DNA from: Kalaharituber pfeilii | Lineage: Eukaryota; Ascomycota; Pezizomycetes; Pezizales; Pezizaceae | Direction of reading: 5' to 3' | Assembly: GCA_015179045.1 (NCBI GenBank) | Contig: WHUZ01000189.1 | Coordinates: forward strand, 1 to 39,066 | DNA: 39,066 nt | Made by a program: the position numbers and the translations under genes | Shown: piece after piece, positions 23,846 to 34,800 of the stretch | Numbering within the stretch: the stretch's first letter is position 1 | Layout of the letters: every line of letters starts with the position of its first letter | Notes under the pieces: generated by a model | Told to the model about the DNA's origin: nothing | The model's database searches: none | Seen by the model: only the letters and a program-made list of their open reading frames with translations

Positions 23846-24037
23846 CTAGAGCCTTTGGTAGAACGTTTCGGGATAGCTTCCGAATAGCTCTGCGAGGGTA
23901 CGTTTGATACCTGTACTGTTGATATCCGCTGGCCATACCTCGACCTCGATGTAGGGGCAACCATCGATCCTTTGGTGTTCCTTGTACGACACTAGACCAG
24001 TGGAAGGTTGATATTGCCTTCTTGGTCGATTATGCAA
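23846..24037 (-). CDS. Hypothetical coding fragment, unidentified
   Basis: A frame of up to 63 codons ending at TAG, with protein-like sequence such as GCPYIEVEVWPADINSTGIK and TLAELFGSYPETFYQRL. It lies 33 bases upstream of the fragment at 23643-23813 and on the same strand, so it could be the preceding exon, but the phases at the only obvious donor (GTTCTA near 23861) do not match the better downstream frame. Treated as part of an unresolved or decayed gene. Confidence 0.35.
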   Translation of the reverse strand: MHNRPRRQYQPSTGLVSYKEHQRIDGCPYIEVEVWPADINSTGIKRTLAELFGSYPETFYQRL

Positions 24038-26885
24038 CGAGGCAATCGGAGGCTATATTACATTATATAGTAGACACAAGGAATGATGTCCAGTGTGGAA
24101 GTGGCATCATATAGCTGTTACTGAAGACCGGACTCATAGAAAAGTATCTCCGGCCGTTTCCAAGTCGCTAAGCATATGTTTACTTTGCCTTAAAGCATCC
24201 AATGGACAAGCTGAGATTACACAGCTAGGAATTTCTTTCCTATTACAAGATGCCAGCGCCCAACTTTGAATGTTGTTACTTATCTTGGCTGGCTGGGTGC
24301 GGTAAGTGAACTTATTCGTCACCACACACGCCCGGAAAAACGCCCATAACTGACATGCCATCCATGTAGTTCCCATCTGGACCAGTTGAGATTCTACACT
24401 TTCTCATGATGATGTACTCATGCAACACTACCCTAAGGAGACCTTGACTCCCACTCAAAGGCACCTGTTAGAAGATCTGCGGAAGTACAGCATTGTTTTA
24501 TTACGGAAGGTTACTTTAAGCCCTTCTTCTTCCCCTTACCTTTTCCTGCCCACGCCACTTGCTTGACTACGGATAAACTCCCATGCTCTTCCGAACTCCG
24601 CCGCTATTCTGAATATGTATGGGTATGCATATGCTGATATCCAGCATACTGGCCTTTAGTCCTCCTCCAATAATTCTACCCTACCCGCCTTGCAACTTCC
24701 TTATTAGTCGAAGTGGGGACCTTGCGGCCCGTCGCTGCATACTTTAATAATGCCCCTCAGAGCGCATCCGGTGGTGAGGGATCTCTAATCATAGAGACTA
24801 ATTATAGACTACGCGTACACTGGTAATTCCGTTCTGGTAATTCCTCATCTTCAATCCTTTTTTTCCCCTCCCTTTTTCACCTTGCTCTCCCCCGGCCAAA
24901 GGTGTGTGCGTGCAAAGAATCTAATCCAGATTAACTATTGTCCGTTCCTGCATGTCCGCATACTCCCCGTCCAAATTGCCGTTCTCTCCCCCTTCACCCG
25001 CCTGACCTCCTCTACCCAAACATGATACCAGGCCGCATGTCCCGACAGTCCGTGCACACCTCCATCAAGACTGGTATTATTACAAAACAAATCGTCGTGC
25101 ACCCCCAATTACGGAAAACGCTCCCATTCTTCTCCCCACTGTGGTCGACCAGATTAGGCTGTGGCAGGTTGAGGGTGAGTGGACAAGAGCAGACAGTACC
25201 TCTTGCTTTGAAATCCACACCCAACTCAGTTAGGCTTCCTCCGCCGACCATATTATAAACCTGGTCCGTCTGGCATCTCATGTATCCAAAACCCCCTTGA
25301 TGCTCAGATTATGAAGATGCCATTGGTGTAAGGTATAAGGAAATAGGACATCAATCAAGTATCTGATAAAGCGGAGACAATACGAAAAGCCTAAAAACGA
25401 GAAATACATGGGAGTAGTCAACCTATCAAGGAGTACTTTGCGTCATCTGGGAAAGGCAGTTGTGCGTGGGGCTGTTGAACAGGATGTTGAAGCGCTGGTG
25501 GGGCGGCTGTTCGAGCGGCTGCTGGAGGGGCCGTCGGAGAGTCCGTTGGGAGGGCGGTGGAACGGAGAGGCGGGTCGAGCGGTCGGTGGGACGGTGCTGG
25601 GGGGCGGGGGGGGGGAGGGGGGGAGGGGGGGTAGTGGGTACAAGTGGAGGGGGATTGTCTAAAGTTCGACTATTGTCTCTAGTTATGGAGCACAACAAGG
25701 GGCCATGGAGCGGTCCAGAACTAAGGTCCCTGATTCGATTCTTACGTTAAGCTGGGGATTAGGGTTGTCCAGCATCTTTCAATAACGTGGACTTTGTCGC
25801 TCCAGTTCCATACTGCATGCTTTAAATATCCGAGGGAGCCGCTAATTTCGTTTAACTACACCAATCTGTTATTTTATTAGGCCTTGTGGGGAAGGAGGAG
25901 AGCTGTAAGGGAAGTTTGGCCTGCATGTTTGCGTATTTTCCCACTTTTATATTATATAAATGAACAAACCGGTCTTGTATTGATACATTGAATGATATGC
26001 GGCTAATATATATGTCAATGTATATTCCAATGGGAAGAGATTGATTAAGTGGTTTACGTTCGTTTGGTTTCGTTTCGTTCGCACTCAATGTATATATGTG
26101 CTGGGCCACTCGTGGGCAGCGGCAGCTCAGGAGCGCTCAGCCAATCATGCCTGCGGCGGCCGTTGAGTGATGAGTGAAATTATCTAGGCTCGATAAGATG
26201 CTCGATATACTGTTTGATGGGCTATTCATGAACTATTCAATAGGTTGCTCGACATGCTGTTGGATATGCTGTTCGCTCTGTTGAGTAGGTAATTATAGTA
26301 GTGTTTACAACTATCACAAATTGAAAGACTGTGCTATATGCATAGAGCACCTTGCTGTTGTTAACTATTAACAGAAAAATTACCGAAAAAAAAAGGTAAT
26401 AACAAATAACAAACAAGATGTCAAAACTGACATTAAACAAAGCCCACCGCGCACTGCGGCACCGTACTCTTGCCCAGTAGGTAAAGAGGATGTTTGGGTC
26501 CGGGCAGGCTGACATAAGTATTTAGTGATATATCCGACAGCTAAATATCTTAGCAGTACAAGCACCTCAACCTTTTTCTTTGTTATGGCACCGCACATCA
26601 CACTACTGTAACTTCGGCTGCTACATAGGAGGGCCAAGACACAATGAGTTGAGATGAGGGTAATGGATGACACTCAACGACCCAAGCGTCAACTGTCACT
26701 ACTTCACCTCCTGGTTCACGTTTCTTCTATTACTATTATTCTCCTTAGTCCTCGTACTGTTGTTCTTTATACACACAATAAAATTTTCCCGACTCTTCCA
26801 TTTTATATGCATGATAGTCAGCAACAGAGAGTTGAGCCTACTCGTTATTCCTGCTGTTTCAGTCCACTTATTCCTCTTTAGGAAC
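24038..26885. other. Mostly unannotated region with one half of a duplicated sequence
   Basis: No recognisable gene. A minus-strand frame at 24134-24376 adjoins the orphan fragments at 23.3-24.0 kb and might be another exon. G-rich runs occur at 25590-25632. Part of a diverged direct repeat lies at about 25208-25560, with its partner near 27259-27625. AT content rises after 25800. Confidence 0.45.
25208..25560 (+). repeat. Diverged direct repeat, copy A
   Basis: Matches copy B near 27259-27625 in the same orientation and order. Shared blocks include CCAACTCAGT, GCTTCCTC, GCCGACC, CTGGTCCG and later CATGGGA-TAGTC, TATCA, GGGAAAGGC and GGGGCT. Both copies contain an ATGGGA(G/T)TAGTC start-like string (25408 and 27477) followed by different-length frames. 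Probably two relics of an unknown repetitive element or duplicated gene. Boundaries are approximate. Confidence 0.55.
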
Positions 26886-26889
26886 TCAC

Positions 26890-27044
26890 CCGCAGCGAAT
26901 CCATTGCGCCGAGTGAATGTGAAACTGTTCGTCCCCCTTATCACTTACGCCAGCAGTCCTTGGTACTTGCTCACCTTTTGCTAACCGCTTTTCTATTTCT
27001 TTCTCCGCCAGTGGGATGTCATCACGCCTTCTAAAGCCTTCCAT
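26890..27044 (-). CDS. Possible exon of an unidentified gene
   Basis: From an ATG at 27044 the minus strand reads MEGFRRRDDIPLAEKEIEK, then RLAKGEQVPRTAGVSDKGDE and ends IRC at a strong GTGAGT donor at 26889. The charged, helical composition looks like coding sequence and the donor matches the consensus. The frame is also open upstream of the ATG for about 15 codons. I could not identify the next exon or a family. A long A/T homopolymer at 27104-27123 lies just upstream. Confidence 0.35.
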
Positions 27045-27258
27045 AAAAAAAGTCCAGCCATGACTCAATAATAAACAATAATAGGGCACAAATTCAAAAC
27101 ATAGAAAAAAAAAAAAAAAAAAAGAATTAGGAGGGGCGAGAGCATTAGTATGAGTTCATTTTTCGTATTGAACCCCAATGTAACCAAAGCCCCCGATACC
27201 CAAAACCCATGTGTAGCCCCGGCTGCTTGTCTTTTAAGAGGCACGCCCCCTCTCGAAT

Positions 27259-27625
27259 TGGAATTCAGAGTCCAACTCAGTCAAGCTTCCTCTGCCGACC
27301 GTATTATTATAGGCCTGGTCCGGCTGGAGCCACGTCTACCCGTAACCCCATGCACACACCAAGCAATCTCGACGAGATACCACAAATATAAACCTTGAAT
27401 AGGTATAAGATATGAATCAACAATAAACTGCCAGACACAAAAAAGGAAAACAACAGATATATAAAAACAAAAACTCATGGGATTAGTCGACATATCAGCG
27501 AAAAAGTACCTGCTTGAGGAGACATAGAGGGAAAGGCAACGCTGACAATGGCTGTTAGAGGGGCTATTGATAGGGCCATTCAAACGTCTTTCAGAGGGCT
27601 TCTGAAAGCTCGCAGGAGGACTGAA
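27259..27625 (+). repeat. Diverged direct repeat, copy B
   Basis: Partner of the repeat at 25208-25560, about 2.05 kb downstream in the same orientation. Substitutions and small insertions are scattered throughout. The plus-strand frame starting at 27548 (MAVRGAIDRAIQ) resembles AVVRGAVEQDVE encoded in copy A, which hints that the element once had a short coding frame. Boundaries are approximate. Confidence 0.55.
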
Positions 27626-28498
27626 GACGTTGCAGGGCAGAAGACGTATAGGCCAAGACGTGCACGAGAGAGGATGATGGCGAAGGTATCCAGGAAGGGT
27701 GGCGGAGACAAGCGAGAGGATGACGCCTGTGTAAAGCATCATAGCTAGTAAAACAGCTCTTGATGTCAAATTGTCTGTGGTGAAAGAAGCCAAATACAAT
27801 CTATCTGCTGATATTTATTCAAGGTCCCCACCTGCCTCCCGGTAACCCAAACAGATCCTTCGTGCAGCTCTTCTACAATTTGTCCTTAGTCAGTGCCCTC
27901 TGGTCATCAAACTATAGTCTTCTCCCTCGGATACCCGAGCAGTCGCATTCACTGAAAATCGCCACTGCAAACTAGTGCTCGACCTCACCTCGGCGTTAGC
28001 AAAAGTGCGCCTGCGGACATGTTTCGCTCTCCCTTTAAAGCCGTCGACATCGATCAATTGATATTGCTGGAGAAACTTCGCATTGGGCGGGAGCATTAGG
28101 GTTGAGTTTCGAGAAGGGGTTGCTAAAATTCTTGTAGAGCAATGAGCAAGGCTGCGATGTAAGGTTCGGTGCGGCCTAACTTGCCGAAAGCGACTGCGGG
28201 ACTTCGAGGCGGACAAAGCGGGCGAAGGGTTGACTGCTCGAGTTCGGCGTGCTGGTGGAGTGCGAAGTTTTGAATGATAGCCGAGTTCTGGTGGTGGTCG
28301 CTGAGGAGTTTGATGCACTGAAATGACAGCTCTCCCTCAGGTCTGGTGTAGCACAAAAGGAATAAAGGTTTCTATCATAGGCGAAAAATATTCTAGCCCA
28401 AGTATTCAATCTGCTGACGTGGTAGGAAGCTCTTCATCAATGATTTGAACTTACCCTGAACGCACTTGTCATAGCAACCACCCTAGGCTCCTTCGCAA
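27626..28498. other. No supportable gene
   Basis: Several overlapping frames of 60-140 codons exist on the minus strand between 27890 and 28409, none with a recognisable domain. The frame ending at 27890 has a protein-like end, but nothing links it to neighbours. Composition is ordinary and not AT-rich. Confidence 0.4.
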
Positions 28499-28729
28499 TT
28501 AGTTCTGCCTATCTCTTGCCGTCCTCAGCGGTTCAAAGGGCCTGCTACGCTCCACCTTTGAGAAGATCTTCTTGATGTATCCCCATCCACCTATCGCAAT
28601 TTCAACTGCCTCTTCTGAGCTCGGTGATACAGGAAATACCCCATTGGGAGCATTCGAGAAGTAGTTTTTGAACCAATATGGGTCGTAGACTTCCTTAACA
28701 GATTTCACCCACTTTGCAGGAACTGCCAT
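28499..28729 (-). CDS. Hypothetical small protein or gene fragment
   Basis: A 76-codon frame from ATG (28729) to TAA, reading MAVPAKWVKSVKEVYDPYWF and later VEIAIGGWGYIKKIFSKVER. It looks like coding sequence but I do not recognise it. It begins directly downstream of the 3-hydroxybutyryl-CoA dehydrogenase relic on the same strand, yet does not resemble that enzyme's C-terminal domain, so it is either a separate small gene or a piece of another decayed gene. Confidence 0.35.
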   Translation of the reverse strand: MAVPAKWVKSVKEVYDPYWFKNYFSNAPNGVFPVSPSSEEAVEIAIGGWGYIKKIFSKVERSRPFEPLRTARDRQN

Positions 28730-28739
28730 AGTCCATCAC

Positions 28740-29388
28740 ACATCCTAGAGCTGTTTTCACAGAAGGCTGTAATCCGGTAATAATTTCAACTCCCTTCTGC
28801 ACAGGGATGATCATGAAATGAGTGGAGAGAACCCGGCCATCTGCGCCCTATGCTGCTGCCGCTAGTGTTTTAATTTCAATGCACGAAGTATTGATAGCAA
28901 GTACCGCATCTTTTGGACAGGTTATCAGCCGGTTTTGAGGATATCTCGAAGTTGAAGCTCAGTATCTCCTACATACGAGATGAGTAATGTTTATAGTTTA
29001 AGACTAATTCTATGCCAAAACTGCATCAATAGCAAAATTTGCATTAACGAGCGCCTCAATGTTGTTGTTACCCACTTCCTAATCTCTTTGGCTTGCTCAT
29101 CGGTGATGCGTTGTTTTGCGACATCGGCTTGCAATAATTTGCCTGAGCTCCATCAAATTAAATTCTATACCATGTAGTCGCTTTTCGAAAACACTCACCA
29201 ATAAACACAATGGTCTTGTCAACTGAGGTCTGGGAAGAGTCCATCAGGGTAACAGGAACTTTGCCCATCCTTTTGAAATCAATGCCATTCCAGTCCCTGT
29301 GGAAGGCCTTATCTTGAGCTGTCACAATGAAATTGCCACTACGCCTGCGTACTATCTGGCCGGTGCCAACAACCCAGCATTTTGACAT
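28740..29388 (-). pseudogene. Decayed 3-hydroxybutyryl-CoA dehydrogenase (3HCDH family)
   Basis: Pieces of the NAD-binding domain appear in the right order on the minus strand but in different frames. From about 29388: VVGTGQ (nucleotide-binding loop), then VPVTLMDSSQTSVDK; near 29130-29080: DVAKQRITDEQAKEI; near 29060-29027: IEALVNANFAIDA; near 28922-28750: CPKDAVLAINTS, then THFMIIPVQKGVEIITGLQ. These match the fungal 3-hydroxybutyryl-CoA dehydrogenase order, where the NTSS and HF-NPVPV segments line the active site. Damage seen: at least two frame changes, an in-frame TAG after the NTS segment, the ordinary NPVPV reduced to IIPVQ, and no C-terminal 3HCDH domain downstream. It borders the RIP-altered block, so it may have been duplicated and mutated, or mutated by leakage. 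The intact enzyme acts in short-chain fatty acid or butyrate metabolism. Confidence 0.75.
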
Positions 29389-29646
29389 TGTATACCTGCA
29401 CAACCGCCAGGGACGAAAAATAGGCTTGCTTACCATAGTAACAGTACAGCAGGCGCGAAACAGCCTCGAGGCTTGCATGGCGGAGCTCTGTTTGCAATTC
29501 CGGTTGAGCCATTCAATATAATTGTAAATTAGGAGGTAAATTCACTGGCTCTGTGGGCGGAGTTACCAGTAAGTACTATCTGGGAGGAACTGAGATGGGG
29601 GGCGTATGGGCTGGCAAGTAAGCAGCAAAATGTGGTAACGTCACTG

Positions 29647-29679
29647 ACCGGGATCCGGCGCAGTACCGGGATCCGGCGC
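29647..29679. repeat. Two direct copies of a 15-bp GC-rich unit
   Basis: ACCGGGATCCGGCGC occurs at 29647-29661 and again at 29665-29679, 18 bases apart. It sits about 60 bases before the sequence turns AT-rich. No function recognised. Confidence 0.7.
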
Positions 29680-29739
29680 TCTTCAGGGCTTAAAACAACA
29701 GCCTCATGTAAGGCCAAATCTTTATAAAAGATAACCAAA

Positions 29740-30700
29740 TTGTATATACAGCTTGGAGAGGTATAGGAGAGTAACTTCTATATCTTAGTTAGCTAATTGG
29801 AAGTTTTAAATAATGCTCTATAGTAGTAGTTGCTCAATTAAGCTTCTGAATCTTATATAGATATAAAATAGTAAGATAGCTATTTAGAATCTTAAGCAAG
29901 TATATATATATTCTATAATATATATTTAAGAAATTTAAAATATTTTACAATAATTAAATATATATAAAATAAGTAGTAAGTTAATATTTATATATATAAT
30001 TTTACTACTAAAAGTAAATTTTAATATTTAGTTTATATATAATTTTAAAAATATAAAATATATTTAGAATACTTTAAAATATAACTTTATATATAGAAAA
30101 AAATTTTTTAAGTAGCTTATAAGTATAAGTATTAATAAAAAGTAGAAATTAATAAAAAATATATATTTATATATATTTAATTAAATAATATGTTTTTTAA
30201 TATATTATATATAAATATTATAATTTAGTATTATTATTAGTTTAAGTTAATTTAAGTTAATTTTTTTTTAGTAAACTTATTTAAAAAGTTAAAAATAAAA
30301 TTAAAAACTAACTTAAATAAAAAATATTTATATAATAAAATATTAAATTTTTAACTAATATTTATTTTAACTTATTAATGTAAATTTTGAAATATAAAAA
30401 AATTTAACTTATATTAAAAAAGTAATAAATTAAATTAATAAATACTTATAACTAATATAAATACTACTATAGTTTTAAAATATAAAATTTTAAAAAATAT
30501 AATTTAAAAGATTTTAAATATTATTAAGAAACTTTTAAAAAATTTAATACTATTTACTTAAAATATATATAATTATATTTTTTTTATCTATATAATACTA
30601 AAATAAAATTATTATATTAACTTATATAAAAGTAAAAAAACTAATATATACTAGTTTAGTTTTAATAAATCTTTAAATACTAATATATCATAGCTTGGTA
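29740..30700. repeat. AT-rich RIP-type block, left of the retroelement
   Basis: About 960 bases made almost only of A and T, with rare G or C, mostly in CTA/TAG/ACT/AGT contexts. No coding frame. The abrupt change from ordinary composition at 29740 and the link to repeats fit repeat-induced point mutation (C to T, chiefly at CpA), a process known in Pezizomycotina. The original sequence is no longer recognisable. Confidence 0.8.
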
Positions 30701-30789
30701 TGCTATGGCAATAGAAGGAAGCTAATTACTAGTATATATGGATATCTAAGGGAGCTAAGATCCTTGACTATATATATAAATATAAGTAA

Positions 30790-30794
30790 GTTGC
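30790..30794. repeat. Left target-site duplication GTTGC
   Basis: GTTGC directly precedes the TGTTAC terminus of the left LTR and is repeated exactly at 36765-36769 after the GTAACA terminus of the right LTR. A 5-bp duplication is what Ty3/Gypsy integrases make. It fixes the element ends at 30795 and 36764. Confidence 0.9.
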
Positions 30795-31491
30795 TGTTAC
30801 AGGCATGAGGGGCTAGGCTCCGGTGAGTACTGGAAGGCACTAGATGTTACGGCTACAGAGGTGCATATTCGGTAGGCCAGAGTCACTACGGAGATATATA
30901 TACTGCGAGCAGGAGTGGCTATGGAGGTGTATATACTGTAGGCTAGAGTGACTATGGAGGCGTATATGTTGTGAGCCAAAATGGCTACAGAGTTGTATAT
31001 ATGGTAGGCTGAAAGGGCAGCTGTTTTGCGTGGAGCACACAGTGGAGCGGAACGATTCATGGGCGTAATGAGGAAATGATAGGTTTTAGAGTAATAGAGA
31101 ACTTAGAATACTACTTATATCTTGATTTTTCAACTGTGCTATTGCCTGTACTTAAATAGACTGAGCATATCATACATGACTAGGCAAGCAAATAAAGAAA
31201 TGGCAATTCAACAATACCAATAATCATAACAAAGAAATATGCAATATAGTTCAGATACTAGATAATAACATGTACTAAGGCATGTGCGTATATTAGCTTC
31301 ATAATCGAGTACCAGGCCTAAAACCTTACAATCAATAGTGACACATACTTCCTTAGCACTACCCTATTCGGAAGACAAAGAACCTTCTGCCAAGCCTAAT
31401 GGGTAATCAGTCCGATCTAGCAGTACTGGTCTTACTGAGGGTTTAGAGTAAGTATTCCTCTGGTTGGGTAAGTCTCACCTTAGCTATAATA
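30795..31491 (-). repeat. Left LTR (3' LTR in element sense)
   Basis: About 697 bp that aligns along its length with 36067-36764. Its outer end TGTTACAGG is intact; its inner end reads TATAATA where the other copy has GTAACA, explained by transitions. It contains five tandem 33-bp units at 30851-31015. Confidence 0.9.
30851..31015. repeat. 33-bp minisatellite, five units, in the left LTR
   Basis: Five consecutive 33-bp units, each resembling GGCTATGGAGGTGTATATAC then TGTAGGCTAGAGT. Because 33 is a multiple of three, the minus strand stays open and reads an 11-residue repeat of the type SIYTSIATPAR. The other LTR carries the same five units at 36123-36287. The open frame is a by-product of unit length unless expression is shown. 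Confidence 0.85.
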
Positions 31492-31503
31492 TTACCTCCC
31501 ATT
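31492..31503 (-). promoter_or_regulatory. Polypurine tract of the retroelement
   Basis: On the minus strand AATGGGAGGTAA lies directly against the inner edge of the left LTR, the position where plus-strand DNA synthesis is primed in LTR elements. It supports minus-strand orientation of the element. The primer-binding site expected at the other LTR (just below 36067) is not recognisable, probably because of mutation. Confidence 0.7.
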
Positions 31504-31839
31504 CTAGAGCAATCATCTTAACTGACAATCACTGAAAAGTAACCCAAACCAATCGGTATTGTAAGTAATATATATTAGCTCTCTTGCGAGAGTCAAAAGA
31601 GTGGCTAATGCACTTATTGGCATATCTTATACGTAAGGTCTCTTACAGGAATTTACTCATCTGTAGCCAACGGTGAGACTGGTATATCTTAAGCACTCAT
31701 TCATCGGTTAGTGAGGCTATTAAAAACCTTAACGAAGATAAAAATCCAGTAGGAAAAATTCTTCATAAGGAAAAGGTACTTACATCTCACATTATTCAAG
31801 TAGCCCGGCTTTCACTATCGATGTCTTATTTAGACCGTA

Positions 31840-34800
31840 GGGTGGCTTTCTTAGATATTGGTCGTAGAACTCTCTGACAGATTCTAACGATCTATGTAGT
31901 TTCTCAATCAGTTCTCAAGTATCATCATCTTTGTCATAGCCTTACCAATGGATTCGGTACTTTACTACCCTGTTCATGTATTTCGAATCAATGACATAGA
32001 AGAACTCGTCATCATTGATCTCCATATCTTAGGGTTCAAGTCACTCTCAGAAAGGCTATTCAGCCACTGGAGAGACATAAATATTATTGTCTGAGAGGTG
32101 AATAACTTTAAGGTTGAATCTATATAAAAAGCAAAAAGGCTGTAACCGTGGATCGATATAGTAGTAGTAAGCGAACTCAGCCAGAAGTAGCTAAGTTACC
32201 TATCGGTTCTATCAGTCATAGCAGTAAATGTGAAAATACTGTTTGGGAGGCTTTATCGTACATTCAAAGAGTCTATTAGTCTGGGGGTGGTTAGCGGTAC
32301 TTAGTTGGAGTCTTACATTGAGTTTTGATGTAATTTCTTTCTAGAGGGCTGAGGTGAATTGTGGCCTGAAGACATCATTGAAGGTATTAGCGATGTCTCT
32401 AGTTGTCAGAGTATTTTTTGCCAGTTATAGTATTGCATTTGGTGAATCAGTCTATGACAACTGAAACAGTATTAAAGCCCTCAGTAGTTCTCCAACAAAG
32501 TCCATAGCTATCTTCTCCCAAAGCTTTGTACTAGTAGGCATTGGTATACATCTAGTTTGCCTTAGATGTCGGCCTTCAGGCAGGCTGCATAATTAGTAAC
32601 ATAATTAGCTACTTAGTCTTTTCAGCTGTCCTAGTAGAAGTTTTGAGAGAGGAGTTCCTGTATTTAGTACACACCCCAGTATGTAGTCAAGTTACTATCG
32701 TAGTATTGTCATATAGTAACACTTTCAGTCAATATTTCTCAGGCACTATACAGGGCCATCATTGGTCCTTACACATTTATTGCAATTGACTCTAGGGATA
32801 TCAACCCACACGTCTTCTCCCTCACCTGCCTCAGTTCATCGTGAGAGGGCATCGGCTTTGCCATTAAGCTTTCCTGGAGCGTAGTTGATGACATAGTCGA
32901 ATTCGGAAAGTCAGCTCTAGTTGGCTTGCTAGCTATTGAGGCATTGTTTAGTGATAAAGTACTTTAGTGCATAGTAGTCAGTGAAGACAGTAAACTTAAT
33001 TTTCAATAGCTCTATCCTCCATTTCTTGTATAATCAAAGATTGTCAATAGTTTCTTATTATAGATAGAGTAGTTTTGTTTGGCAGGAGTTAGTATTCAGG
33101 AATGGTAATCGCATGGGTGAAGGGTCATAGTTTTGGTACTAGCTCAAGATGCCAGTGAGTGCTTAGTCTGAGCAGTCAGTTTTCACAATCGTAGGCAGGA
33201 ATCGATCAAACTGTTGCAGTATAGGGGTACTCATGAACTTGTCTTTAAGTTCTGTAAAAGCAGCTTGCTGCTCTACCCTCTAAGTAAAGGGTACATTTCC
33301 AGTCAAGGCTTGTAAGCGGTTAAGTTGTAGTAGAATAATTCAAAGTAAATTGGCAGTAGTAGTTGGCAATGAGTTAGCGGTAGTAGTTTGCCAAGCCTAG
33401 AAAGGCTTACACCTCTTTCTTCTTTAGTTGTGGCCAGTCATGAATAGTAGAGAGTTTGGCTGGGTCCATCTTAACCTCAAGGCTATTAATAAAATAACCA
33501 AGAAACATGGTTTTATGCACATGGCACTCGCACTTGGCCAGCTTGACCGTGAGCCTATGTTTGCTCAACTTTAGCAAGCACTTCTTCTACATATCCTTTG
33601 ATGGTCTTGTTCGGTTTTGCCTTTATAGATTAAGATGTCACCTAAGAATCAAACAATTCTATCGATGTCGGTAAGAATCTCATCTATCACTTCCTAGAAG
33701 AAAGCAGGTATGCTAATGAATCCGAAAAGTATAACTATATACTTCAAATAAGCCTTTAGATATGTTTGACAGCTGTCTTTTATTCATTGCTACCTCGAGT
33801 CTTATTGAGGAGTTCCGACATTATAGGCAAAGTGTATTCACTCAGAATAGTGACTTTGTTTAGTGCTCTATAATTAATGTATAGTTGGAGTAATCATCTT
33901 TCTTTCAAAAAAAAAATCAGTGAAGTTGCTTTTCGATCTTGACCTTCATATCTTTCCTGTTGGTAAGTGTTCATCAATATGCCTCTAAAGGCCTCATCTT
34001 CTTCCCAAGTACACTAGACCATGGGGAGGCTTCGCATTTGAGTTCTCAAAAGGGATTTTATGATCTCAAGTCAAATAATAATATAATATCACCCTCCTCA
34101 AGGGTATCGTCGAAAAGAACAGAAAGCAATTCAACATAAGTGCATCAAACATACTATGCTTCAAAACGCTATTAACATAATTAATTGGAAAGCCATTAAC
34201 TAGGACAAATCAATAATGCATTCACCGATATTCATAACTTCAGCATCAGAATCGGAAACAAATTCCAGGCTTCCCAGAATGCCAATAGGATATATATAAT
34301 CTAAAGCAGAAGAAACAGATTCAGGAACCTGAATACTAGAGAATGAAAATGAAGTATTCACAAAAAAATCATCACCTTGCTTAATTATTACAGACCTCAC
34401 TTGTGACTTCAATCTCAACTCCTTACCCAGTCTGCCAAAGAAACAATCAGCGCATAGTCTATAATAGCCCTAACAGTCTTCCTAGTTTTGAATTTTACCT
34501 CACAACTGAGGAGGTCGCTATGATGGAGAGTCCTACATGCTGAGCAGGGTCCCCATGTGCTCCAAGTCAGACAGTTTAATGTTCCTCTTGGTCTGTCGAC
34601 AGCCTGTGAGGTAGCCAGAGTCTGTCTTCTTCTTCTTCTTGGGCTGTAATATTCGTAATTCGAGAGAGTGGATTCGTAACTCCAAGGTATTTTACTTCTC
34701 TTTTATCTTCCTTCTTTGGCTTCGGTTGGGTTTTCTACTACTTCTTCTCCTATTTTCTATAGTTCCACCACTTCTTCTCCAGTACGCGGTGACTCTATAG

